From Flavobacterium gyeonganense (GTDB taxonomy: Bacteria; Bacteroidota; Bacteroidia; Flavobacteriales; Flavobacteriaceae), in the NCBI RefSeq assembly GCF_029625295.1, contig NZ_CP121112.1, forward strand, positions 3,410,001-3,474,000: DNA of 64,000 nt, given 5' to 3'. The notes beneath the pieces are model-generated. The model had not been told where the DNA came from, searched no databases, and worked only from the letters and a program-made list of their open reading frames with translations. This document shows, piece after piece, positions 57,235-64,000 of the stretch. The position numbers and the translations under genes are program-made. Positions within the stretch are counted from its first letter, which is position 1; each line of letters opens with the position of its first letter.

Positions 57235-57578
57235 AGTATTTAATGTTAAGTATTGATAAAATAATTGACTATGTTAAATCACAGTTTGCAATAATGTGCT
57301 AACTGAAACTTAATATATTGTTTTATTGAATTTCTCTTTATTTGTAAGATGAAAATCTCTCAATAGAAAAATAAATTGGTAAAAATCCTCCGTCTGAAAG
57401 AAGAAAATGAAATAGACGGAGGCCTAAATAATAAAGGCCTTGCTGTGTGAAATAAGTATAGCAGCAATTGGTTTTCTCTCAAAAGAAAACAATAAGACAG
57501 ATGCTATAAATACTATAATACTCACAATCACAAAATTTAATAGAGTAGTAAAGATAAGGAAAATGAATTAGAAAACAG
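57235..57578. other. gap with a strong hairpin and a tiny possible gene
   Basis: On the minus strand, CCTCCGTCT ... AGACGGAGG followed by ATTTTT (about 57380-57423) is a terminator-like hairpin. Just before it, GTG 57531 to TAG 57424 would encode 35 residues with one hydrophobic helix (VIVSIIVFIASVLLFSF) and a short tail. There is no ATG, so I do not call it as a gene. The stretch 57235-57380 shows nothing. Confidence 0.4.
57390..57421 (-). terminator. rho-independent terminator downstream of the thioredoxin-like gene
   Basis: Nine-base stem CCTCCGTCT / AGACGGAGG on the minus strand, followed by ATTTTT. It lies about 155 bases beyond the stop of the gene at 57579. Confidence 0.7.
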
Positions 57579-58133
57579 CTATTTCCATTTGATGTTACAG
57601 CCGATACTTGGTTTTTGGGTTTCGTTTAAGCTTCTATTGTAAATCAAAGCATCAATCGCACTCCTTAAATCGCTTCCGCTTAGCGGAATTCCGTTTCCGG
57701 GTCTTGAGTCGTCTAACTGACCTCTGTAAAACAAACGGTCTTGATTGTCAAATAAATAAAAATCGGGCGTACAGGCAGCATCATAAGCTTTTGCCACTTC
57801 TTGGGTTTCATCAAATAAATAGGGAAAGTCTATTTTGTTTTCAAAAGCAAACTGAGTCATAATTTCAGGTGAATCCTCTGGGTATTTCTCAATATCATTA
57901 CTTGAAATAGCAATGATGCCAATCCCCTGAACACGATAATCATTAGCAATCATGACAACTTCATTAATTACGTGAAGAACAAAAGGACAATGATTGCAAA
58001 TAAAAATAACAAGTGTACCTTTTGATCCTTTTAAATCTTCAAAAGAATATTCATTATTTGAATTGGTATCTTTGAGATTGAAGTTAGGAGCAATAGTTCC
58101 AAGAGGAATCATATTTGAAGGAGTTCGTGCCAT
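57579..58133 (-). CDS. thioredoxin-like (AhpC/TSA-type redoxin) protein
   Basis: A 184-residue thioredoxin-fold protein. LGTIAPNFNLKDTNSNNEYS is the usual start of redoxins, and the active site is in LVIFICNHCPFVLHVINEVV with Cys-Asn-His-Cys near residue 46. DFPYLFDETQEVAKAYDAAC and TPDFYLFDNQDRLFYRGQLD follow, with the cis-Pro of TPDF. No signal peptide, so cytoplasmic. The CNHCPF form is common in a poorly characterised peroxiredoxin-like group. Substrate unknown. Confidence 0.87.
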   Translation of the reverse strand: MARTPSNMIPLGTIAPNFNLKDTNSNNEYSFEDLKGSKGTLVIFICNHCPFVLHVINEVVMIANDYRVQGIGIIAISSNDIEKYPEDSPEIMTQFAFENKIDFPYLFDETQEVAKAYDAACTPDFYLFDNQDRLFYRGQLDDSRPGNGIPLSGSDLRSAIDALIYNRSLNETQKPSIGCNIKWK

Positions 58134-58195
58134 TTTCTAAAGAATTAGTTCTTCAAAAATAACTTTAAATTCTTTAAAAGAAACTCTATAACTGT

Positions 58196-58238
58196 AAAAA
58201 AATATCCAAAGAATTTTTTAATAAAGTTCTTTGGATAT
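58196..58238 (-). terminator. rho-independent terminator of the chloroperoxidase-like gene
   Basis: Perfect 12-base stem ATATCCAAAGAA / TTCTTTGGATAT read on the minus strand, followed by a T-run. Confidence 0.88.
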
Positions 58239-58249
58239 CAGTTTAAAAA

Positions 58250-59143
58250 TTATGCATTTAAGAAGTTGAGCAAGTCTTCGTTTAGCCGGTCTTTTTCAGT
58301 GTAAAATAATCCGTGTGGTGCTCCTTCATAAACTATAAAAGTGCTGTTAGTTATTGCTTCAGCAGTTTTTTGTGAGCTAACTTCAATTGGAACATTTTTA
58401 TCATCATCTCCATGAATAATCAGGGTAGGAACTTTTATGGTATGCAGTTCATCTCTGAAGTCTGTATTTGATAAAGATTCCGCACATTTTAACGTTGCTC
58501 TTGGAGAAGCTACAGAGCATAGATTTCTGTAATATTCCAGTAAAGGCGTACTCAAAGGTTTATTGATAATATTAACACCAAAAAAAGTTTTTCCAAAATT
58601 CTCCAGAAATCCTATTCTGTCTTCTCTGATTGCGGCTGCGGTTGCTTCCCCTTTTTCTTTTGGTCGTCCTTCCGGATTATCTTCAGTTTTGGCTAAAAAA
58701 GGAATAATTGATGAAATTAAGGCTGCTTTTCTAACGTCTTTTCCACCATGTCGGCTAAAATAGCGTACTACCTCACCACCTCCCATAGAAAAACCTACAA
58801 GTGTGACATTTTCTAATTGAAGCTGATCAATAATTGCGCTTAAATCATCTGCGAGAGTATCGTAATCATAGCCATCCCAAGGCTGTGATGATTTACCAAA
58901 ACCACGGCGATCGTATGCGATTACCCTAAAGTTATTCTGAACTAAAAACTCAATTTGATATTCCCACATTTCATTAGAAAGTGGCCACCCATGAATCAAA
59001 ATTACCGGTTTTCCTTTTCCGTAATCTTTCACATATAGCTTAACATTTTGGGCAGTTTCAATGTATTTATCTGTGTTTTGGAGTTGAATATCAAATTCTG
59101 AATCTCTAAGAGATGTATTGGCGTGCGTTAGACTATTTTCCAT
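58250..59143 (-). CDS. alpha/beta-hydrolase, non-heme chloroperoxidase-like
   Basis: A 297-residue hydrolase. KPVILIHGWPLSNEMWEYQ contains the oxyanion HGWPL, YDRRGFGKSSQPWDGYDYD follows, the nucleophile is in VTLVGFSMGGGEVVRYFSRH, the acid in LIIHGDDDKNVPIE and the His in APHGLFYTEKDRL. These are the hallmarks of the cofactor-free chloroperoxidase/esterase group. About 30 extra N-terminal residues (MENSLTHANTSLRDSEF) precede the domain; not a signal peptide. Divergent from csaA. True substrate unknown. Confidence 0.9.
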   Translation of the reverse strand: MENSLTHANTSLRDSEFDIQLQNTDKYIETAQNVKLYVKDYGKGKPVILIHGWPLSNEMWEYQIEFLVQNNFRVIAYDRRGFGKSSQPWDGYDYDTLADDLSAIIDQLQLENVTLVGFSMGGGEVVRYFSRHGGKDVRKAALISSIIPFLAKTEDNPEGRPKEKGEATAAAIREDRIGFLENFGKTFFGVNIINKPLSTPLLEYYRNLCSVASPRATLKCAESLSNTDFRDELHTIKVPTLIIHGDDDKNVPIEVSSQKTAEAITNSTFIVYEGAPHGLFYTEKDRLNEDLLNFLNA

Positions 59144-59241
59144 TTCTGTATTTTTTAATTGGCTAATAATTTGATTTGTAAAATTAAAACCATAGCTAAA
59201 AAAAGGGTTATAGAATTAGTATCATTTAATTACAAAATTAA

Positions 59242-59249
59242 TAGGTTTG
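59242..59249 (+). promoter_or_regulatory. -7 promoter element of csaA
   Basis: TAGGTTTG, 20 bases before ATG 59270; supports that start. Confidence 0.5.
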
Positions 59250-59269
59250 CAAATAAACTAAGAAATAAA

Positions 59270-59605
59270 ATGCATTTAACCTGGAACGAATTTGAAAGAA
59301 CCGACATGCGTGTTGGAACCATAATCGAGATAAATGATTTTCCTGAAGCGAGAAAACCAGCCTATCAGCTTACGATTGATTTTGGAACTGAAATCGGTGT
59401 CAGGAAATCATCGGCACAAATTACAAAACGGTATCAAAAAGAAGATTTACTCCATCGCCAAGTTGTCGCTGTTGTAAACTTTCCTAAAAAGCAAATAGGA
59501 AAATTTATGAGTGAATGCCTGGTACTAGGCGCTGTAGGAGAGGAGGGAGACGTAATTTTACTGGCTCCCGATTTTAAAATAGAAAATGGTTTGCGAATAG
59601 GATAA
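59270..59605 (+). CDS. csaA: tRNA-binding-domain chaperone CsaA
   Basis: A 111-residue OB-fold protein of the EMAP/tRNA-binding family; CsaA in Bacillus is a chaperone with export-related activity. ATG 59270 is chosen because the -7 element lies 20 bases upstream and family proteins begin here (MHLTWNEFERTDMRVGTIIE); the longer frame adds 37 unlike residues. Visible: YQLTIDFGTEIGVRKSSAQI, VVAVVNFPKKQIGKFMSECL and VLGAVGEEGDVILLAPD, matching full-length CsaA. Confidence 0.92.
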   Translation: MHLTWNEFERTDMRVGTIIEINDFPEARKPAYQLTIDFGTEIGVRKSSAQITKRYQKEDLLHRQVVAVVNFPKKQIGKFMSECLVLGAVGEEGDVILLAPDFKIENGLRIG

Positions 59606-59631
59606 AGGTCAGTATTCAAAATCGTAGTATA

Positions 59632-59716
59632 CAGTAATCAGTTTTTTTAGTATTCAGTTTAAAATTTCCACAAATAAGGTTGGTTTTTAAGCTGAATACT
59701 AAAATTCCGATTACTG
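59632..59716. repeat. long inverted repeat between convergent genes
   Basis: CAGTAATC (59632) pairs with GATTACTG (59709) and TTTTAGTATTCAG (59645-59657) with CTGAATACTAAAA (59692-59704). The loop is about 34 bases. It could act as a bidirectional terminator; it may also be a dispersed repeat. Confidence 0.6.
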
Positions 59717-59723
59717 ACCACTT

Positions 59724-60269
59724 TTATCTAATTTTTTCAATCAATTGCTGCAAAATTAATTGTCCTTCTTCCCAGTATTTTAAATCAGAATCAGAGTTGA
59801 TGTGTCCTTGCTGACCAACGTTTACAAAATCACTTCCCCATTTTTCGGCAAAGTATTTTTTTCTTTCAAAAGAAGCATAAGGATCATTTTCACTGGCAAT
59901 TACAATAGATGGAAATGGTAATTTATAAAGAGGCATTGGTGAAAAATTTCGAATAACATCGGGTGTATGCTCCGGTGAATCAACATCGGCAGGAGCTACT
60001 AATAAAGCCCCGATTATATTTTTATTAGAATTAGTTTTTGCCCAATGCAGAACCAAAGAAACAGCGAGACTATGAGCAACTAAAATGGTTGGACTTTCCA
60101 GTTTTGAGACTTCTTCGTTTAATCGTGAAGTCCATTCTTCCAGAACCGGTTCATCCCAGTTATCCTGGTTCAGACGTATTGAATTTTTAAATTTTTTATG
60201 CCAAAAGGTCTGCCAGTGTTTTTCACCGGAATTTCCAAGTCCCGGTAAAATTAATAGTTGTGTCTCCAT
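59724..60269 (-). CDS. RBBP9/YdeN-like alpha/beta-hydrolase
   Basis: A 181-residue serine hydrolase of the RBBP9 family. LLILPGLGNSGEKHWQTFW is the family start; the nucleophile lies in ILVAHSLAVSLVLHWAKTNS, where the usual GHSLG reads AHSLA; the acid is in IVIASENDPYASFERKKYFA and the His in VNVGQQGHINSDSD. Cytoplasmic. It starts 22 bases after the secreted esterase stop, so it is in the same minus-strand unit as the GH3 gene. Confidence 0.87.
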   Translation of the reverse strand: METQLLILPGLGNSGEKHWQTFWHKKFKNSIRLNQDNWDEPVLEEWTSRLNEEVSKLESPTILVAHSLAVSLVLHWAKTNSNKNIIGALLVAPADVDSPEHTPDVIRNFSPMPLYKLPFPSIVIASENDPYASFERKKYFAEKWGSDFVNVGQQGHINSDSDLKYWEEGQLILQQLIEKIR

Positions 60270-60291
60270 TGCCGTGGATTTATTTAAATGA

Positions 60292-61122
60292 TTATTTTTT
60301 GGGTTGTCTTTCTTTTAAAATTCTGTTTACTTCGTTTACAAGTAATGGGAAACCAGGTTCAGTCATGCCATGACCGTATCCATCCAGTTCAAAAAGTTTT
60401 ATTTGTTTATGACCAACAAGTTTCATCATACGTTCCATATAAGCGTTTTCTTCATAGCGTCCCAGCATTTCTAATTCGCGATCTCCGGTAATTAACAAAA
60501 CAGGAGGTGCATCTGCACGAACATGATATAAAGGAGCAAAAGGATCAATTGTGGGCTGTTTTTCAGGGATTCCGTTTTCTCGTCTAATTTCAAAATGTGT
60601 AATGCATTGGCTGCTAAACGGAATTAATCCAGCTATTTTATTGGCATCAAGATTTTCTTTTTGAAGCCATTTTTTATCCAGGCCAGTCATCAATGCCAGG
60701 TAAGCGCCGGCAGAATGTCCTGAAACAAAAATTGAGGAAGTGTCACCTCCGTAGGCTGCCATATTATTAAAAGCCCAGGCTATAGCTGCAGCTGCATCTT
60801 CAATACATTTTGCTGCTTTTACTTTTGGAGATAATCTGTAATTAACCCCAATAATAGCAAAGCCTTTGTTTTTTAATGCTTCAGGGATTTCTTTGGTGCC
60901 ACCGGTTAATCCGCCTCCGTGAAACCAGACTATCGTAGCAAATCCCTTGGAGTTTTTTGGATAATAGATGTCTAAAACACATCTTTCATTAATATAAGAA
61001 TCAGATTTATTGGTGGCTGCATTATAATACTGAATGTTTTCTTTTAGCTCATATTCTAATTTTTGGGCAAAAGACGAAAGTCCAACAATAAAGAAACTAA
61101 GTAAAAACGCTATTTTTTTCAT
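60292..61122 (-). CDS. secreted acetyl-esterase-like alpha/beta-hydrolase (BD-FAE-like)
   Basis: A 276-residue exported esterase; signal peptide 1-19 (ending SSFAQ). ATIVWFHGGGLTGGTKEIPE gives the HGGG oxyanion motif, GFAIIGVNYRLSPKVKAAKC follows, the nucleophile is in SSIFVSGHSAGAYLALMTGL, the acid in PPVLLITGDRELEMLGR and the His in LFELDGYGHGMTEPGF. The group includes feruloyl and acetyl esterases. It starts 11 bases after the GH3 gene's stop, suggesting that it removes acyl side groups while the GH3 enzyme cleaves beta-linked sugars (inference). Confidence 0.9.
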   Translation of the reverse strand: MKKIAFLLSFFIVGLSSFAQKLEYELKENIQYYNAATNKSDSYINERCVLDIYYPKNSKGFATIVWFHGGGLTGGTKEIPEALKNKGFAIIGVNYRLSPKVKAAKCIEDAAAAIAWAFNNMAAYGGDTSSIFVSGHSAGAYLALMTGLDKKWLQKENLDANKIAGLIPFSSQCITHFEIRRENGIPEKQPTIDPFAPLYHVRADAPPVLLITGDRELEMLGRYEENAYMERMMKLVGHKQIKLFELDGYGHGMTEPGFPLLVNEVNRILKERQPKK

Positions 61123-61133
61123 ATATAAATTAT

Positions 61134-63398
61134 TTATTCAATTTTAAAATCACCTTCCAGACCATTTTCAGCATTCGAAGCAATCCAGATTTTAAAATCA
61201 CCCGGCTCTGTTTTTAGTTCCATTTTATCATTATAAAAGGCAAAGTCTGAAACAGGAATTGAAAAGTTTATCGTTTTAGATTCCTGCGGTTTTAATTCGA
61301 TTTGTATAAAATCTTTAAGCTCCCTGACAGGTCTGACTATACTTCCTGTAATATCACGAACGTATAATTGAACAGTTTCTGTCCCTGTAAGGTTTCCTGT
61401 ATTTGTAATAACAGCAGAAACGTTTAATTTTCCACTGTTATTATTTTTAAGGACAGCTTTCTCAATTTTTAAATTGTCGTAGGAGAAAGTGGTATAACTC
61501 AATCCAAATCCAAAAGGAAACTGAGGCTCATAACCTGCATCAAGATAATGCGAATTGTTTCCTAAAGAACTTTGCCAGGCTTCGACTGGAATATCCTGAA
61601 TAACCACAAAAGTTTTTGGATCTGCAGGTCTTCCTGTGTTAGGATGATTGTAATAAATCGGAATCTGACCAACCTCTTTTGGCCAGGTTACAGGAAGTTT
61701 TCCAGATGGATTTACCTCTCCCAATACTATATCAGAAATTGCCGGGCCAGCCATAGTTCCGGGATGCCAGGCCATAATCAATGCGTTTGCTTTTGGTAAA
61801 ACAGCTCCTAAAGTTATTGGTCTTCCTGCCATTATGATTAATACTATTGGTTTTCCTGTTTTTTGTAATTCGGCTATTAGTTTTTCTTGTAAACCCGGCA
61901 GATTAATATTTGCTCTTGAATGTGCTTCTCCAGAAAGAATGGCTTCTTCTCCGGCAAAAAACAAAATAACATCTGATTTCTTACCTGCTTCAACTGCCAA
62001 TGCAAATCCTTCTTCAGATAAGGAACGGCTATGTGAAAGTCCGGAAGCATAAAATACATTATTTTCTCCAAAACTATTTTGTAAAGCTTTAAGAGGCGTT
62101 TGAGAATCTCCTTTGTTGCCGTCAAAAACCCAGGTCCCTAATTGTTCTCTTGGAGCATCTGCTAATGGGCCAATTACGGCTATTTTTTGATTTGGCTTTA
62201 AAGGCAAAATCTGATTTTCGTTTTTTAATAAAACACAGCTTTTACTTGCAGCTGTTCTGGCAGTTTGTAAAGCATCTGCATTTAATAAGGAGAATTTTTC
62301 ACGGTCTTTAAAATACGGATTATCAAAAACTCCGGCTCTGAATTTTATTCTCAAGATATTGCGTACCATTTCGTCTAATTGCTTTTCAGAAATTTTCTTT
62401 TCGGCAATCAGCGTTTTTAAATGATTTGCATACGATAAACTGGTCATTTCCATGTCTAATCCGGCAGATGCAGATTTAAGAGCAGCGTCTTTTTCATCAG
62501 CGGCGTAACCATGTGGAATCATTTCAGTAACCGAATTCCAGTCGCTGACCACAAAACCATCGTATTTCCATTCTTCGCGTAAAATTTTCTGGAGTAAAAA
62601 ACGGTTTCCTGAAGCCGGAATTCCGTTAAGATCATTAAATGAAGTCATGAAAGTTGCTGCGCCGGATTTTGCTGCTGCTTCAAAAGGTTTTAGATACACA
62701 TTTCGAAGTAAAGATTCAGCCATGCTGACCGTGTTGTAGTCTCTTCCTCCTTCTGCGGCACCATAGGCTGCAAAATGTTTGGCACAGGCTAAAATTTGAC
62801 CGGGAACAGAAGGATCATTTCCCTGAAATCCTTTGATGTAAGCAGTTCCTAATCTGGATGCCAATAAAGGGTCCTCGCCTGGGGATTCTGCAATTCTTCC
62901 CCAACGGGCATCCCTGGCAATATCAACCATTGGGGCGTATGTCCAGTTGATGCATCTTGAATAGGATTCATTAGCTGCAATTTTTGATGTTTTTTCAACC
63001 AATTCCATATCCCACGATGCAGCTAATCCTAAAGGAATGGGGAAAATAGTTTTGTATCCGTGAATGACATCCCTGCCAAACAATAGCGGAATGTGTGTTG
63101 GACTTTCTTCTATTGCAATTTTTTGTATTTGAAGAACGAGATCAGGATCTGTAAGGTTTAAAATGGCTCCAACCAATCCCATTCGGACTTCTTTTTTAAG
63201 TTCCTCAGACAATCCTTTGCTTCGGCTGGAAGTTCCTTTTAGACATGCCTGACCGATTTTTTGTTCCAAAGTCATGCTTTTTACGACCTTATCTATCTTT
63301 TTTTCAACATTTAAATCTGATTTTTGGCTGTAAGATATTGAACTTATTAATAGAGTAAATAATAAACAATAAAGTAATCTTGTGGTTAATGTTTTCAA
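61134..63398 (-). CDS. bglX: beta-glucosidase, glycoside hydrolase family 3 (BglX-like)
   Basis: A 754-residue exported enzyme releasing terminal beta-linked glucose or related sugars. I start at TTG 63398: it gives a clean signal peptide (MKTLTTRLLYCLLFTLLISS, ending ISYSQ). The ATG at 63452 lies inside the upstream gene's terminator hairpin. The TIM-barrel domain has IPLLFGRDVIHGYKTIFPIP, CAKHFAAYGAAEGGRDYNTV and the nucleophile Asp in YDGFVVSDWNSVTEMI. The alpha/beta sandwich domain has IAVIGPLADAPREQLGTWVF, and the FnIII-like end VQLYVRDITGSIVRPVRELK. First gene of a minus-strand unit with two hydrolases. Confidence 0.93.
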   Translation of the reverse strand: MKTLTTRLLYCLLFTLLISSISYSQKSDLNVEKKIDKVVKSMTLEQKIGQACLKGTSSRSKGLSEELKKEVRMGLVGAILNLTDPDLVLQIQKIAIEESPTHIPLLFGRDVIHGYKTIFPIPLGLAASWDMELVEKTSKIAANESYSRCINWTYAPMVDIARDARWGRIAESPGEDPLLASRLGTAYIKGFQGNDPSVPGQILACAKHFAAYGAAEGGRDYNTVSMAESLLRNVYLKPFEAAAKSGAATFMTSFNDLNGIPASGNRFLLQKILREEWKYDGFVVSDWNSVTEMIPHGYAADEKDAALKSASAGLDMEMTSLSYANHLKTLIAEKKISEKQLDEMVRNILRIKFRAGVFDNPYFKDREKFSLLNADALQTARTAASKSCVLLKNENQILPLKPNQKIAVIGPLADAPREQLGTWVFDGNKGDSQTPLKALQNSFGENNVFYASGLSHSRSLSEEGFALAVEAGKKSDVILFFAGEEAILSGEAHSRANINLPGLQEKLIAELQKTGKPIVLIIMAGRPITLGAVLPKANALIMAWHPGTMAGPAISDIVLGEVNPSGKLPVTWPKEVGQIPIYYNHPNTGRPADPKTFVVIQDIPVEAWQSSLGNNSHYLDAGYEPQFPFGFGLSYTTFSYDNLKIEKAVLKNNNSGKLNVSAVITNTGNLTGTETVQLYVRDITGSIVRPVRELKDFIQIELKPQESKTINFSIPVSDFAFYNDKMELKTEPGDFKIWIASNAENGLEGDFKIE

Positions 63399-63426
63399 AG
63401 CTAGTAGTTTTAAAAACTTAAATATA

Positions 63427-63460
63427 TAAAAAAAGTCCAAAATGCTGAACATATTGGACT
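63427..63460 (-). terminator. rho-independent terminator of the PUR-alpha-like gene
   Basis: On the minus strand: AGTCCA ... TGGACT followed by TTTTTTT, shortly after the stop of the gene at 63487. It contains the ATG 63452 that would otherwise begin the GH3 gene. Confidence 0.82.
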
Positions 63461-63486
63461 CGTACTTTTCGAAAAGTTATGTGGAA

Positions 63487-63891
63487 TTAAATATCGTCAA
63501 AGTCGATATCTGTAAAGCTTGATCTTTGCCCTTCCGTTTTATCAGAACTATATTCTTTTTTAAAATCTTTTTGATGTCTTTCAGATATTACTTCTTCTCC
63601 TTTGTGGTTCAGGACATAAGAAGTCATTTCATCTAAAATTTCAGCAAATGAGCTAAAATCTTCTTTGTACAGATAAATTTTGTGTTTTTTAAAATGAAAA
63701 GAACCATCCTCTTCAGTAAATTTTTTGCTTTCAGTAATCGTGATATAATAATCGTCAGCTTTTGTAGCTCTCACATCAAAGAAATAAGTTCTTCTTCCTG
63801 CTCGTAATACTTTAGAAAAAATCTCTTCTTTTTCTAACATGTCGTTTTCTCTCATAATACGTTCTATCATTTTGGAATTAATAGTACTCAA
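63487..63891 (-). CDS. PUR-alpha-like DNA/RNA-binding protein (DUF3276)
   Basis: A 134-residue nucleic-acid-binding protein of the PUR family, widely conserved in Bacteroidota. Core: MLEKEEIFSKVLRAGRRTYF, FDVRATKADDYYITITESKK, then FTEEDGSFHFKKHKIYLYKE and DFSSFAEILDEMTSYV. The acidic tail ends TDIDFDDI. The true start could be Met 14 (63852) rather than the Met at 63891, since the family core begins there. Proposed roles concern transcription or RNA; exact function in bacteria not established. Confidence 0.9.
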   Translation of the reverse strand: MSTINSKMIERIMRENDMLEKEEIFSKVLRAGRRTYFFDVRATKADDYYITITESKKFTEEDGSFHFKKHKIYLYKEDFSSFAEILDEMTSYVLNHKGEEVISERHQKDFKKEYSSDKTEGQRSSFTDIDFDDI

Positions 63892-63922
63892 AAATCATAA
63901 AAAATTATCTATTACGCAACAT

Positions 63923-64000
63923 TTAAAGTAATTCTTTTTCCGAAAGTTGTTTTAAATATAACGCTGAATAATAGCCTTCCTGATTTATTAATTGATTATG
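63923..64000 (-). CDS. C-terminal end of an ABC transporter ATP-binding protein (cut by window edge)
   Basis: The last 25 codons and stop (TAA at 63923-63925) of a minus-strand gene running past 64000: HNQLINQEGYYSALYLKQLS, EKELL. This is the usual end of exporter-type ABC ATPases (G-x-HxELL...GxYxxLYxxQ), e.g. MsbA/lipid or multidrug exporters. The stop is 31 bases before the PUR-like gene. Only the family end is visible, so the transporter type is not decided. Confidence 0.6.
   Translation of the reverse strand, partial: HNQLINQEGYYSALYLKQLSEKELL

Noticed and set aside
57424..57531. 35-codon GTG frame as a gene
   Set aside because: No ATG, no clear promoter and too short to judge; kept only as an observation.

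Overview
The window reads as chromosomal DNA of a Bacteroidota bacterium, most likely a Flavobacterium. It is AT-rich. Upstream regions carry the Bacteroidota -33 TTTG / -7 TAnnTTTG promoter instead of E. coli-type boxes, and Shine-Dalgarno sequences are scarce. Characteristic proteins are present: a TonB-dependent receptor paired with a DUF4249 lipoprotein, a protein with a type IX secretion sorting tail, a PUR-alpha-like (DUF3276) protein, a cyclophilin-FKBP fusion and a monomeric NADP isocitrate dehydrogenase. I saw no tRNA or rRNA genes, CRISPR array, transposase or integrase.

Layout. 1-7.2 kb: gltB (5' end outside the window), gltD and lysA, i.e. ammonia assimilation and lysine synthesis. 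7.2-20 kb: an accessory-looking stretch of small secreted or membrane proteins, a DUF6119/TIGR04141-like protein, a NarL-type two-component system next to a small secreted repeat protein, a PAP2 phosphatase, two DinB-like proteins nearby, and three copies of a dispersed intergenic repeat. 20-27 kb: a TonB receptor/DUF4249 pair and a large delta-60 repeat protein with a sorting tail. 27-31.6 kb: housekeeping genes (thiamine pyrophosphokinase, trmD, rplS, icd). 31.8-36 kb: an aldo/keto reductase with an AraC regulator, then a TetR regulator, an HMA-like protein and an MFS transporter. 36-48.5 kb: comM, a Gfo/Idh/MocA oxidoreductase, two secreted amidohydrolases, amtB, dsbD and tilS. 48.5-64 kb: uvrB, rlmF, an archaemetzincin-like lipoprotein, a cupin, an MFS transporter, the dual immunophilin, a GreA/Rnk-like factor, redox and hydrolase genes, csaA, a GH3 beta-glucosidase with a downstream esterase, the PUR protein, and the last 25 codons of an ABC transporter.

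Two patterns cut across the window. First, at least six genes are broken by apparent single-base indels, several in A or T runs (PAP2, a Fes-like esterase, a GyrI-like protein, TetR, an alpha/beta-hydrolase lipoprotein, a YgjV-like membrane protein). This looks more like homopolymer sequencing error than six independent decays, but the sequence alone cannot decide. Second, one imperfectly palindromic intergenic repeat with the core ATCCTTTT...AAAAGAT occurs at four places (7.4, 14.6, 18.5 and 44.9 kb).

I found no clear-cut new multigene system. The best candidates for something undescribed are the DUF6119-like accessory gene with its hairpin-rich tail, the two-component system beside a perfect 8+2+8 palindrome and a gene for a GPAYKN-repeat protein, and the tandem amidohydrolases in which two of three domains have lost the metal-binding HxH.
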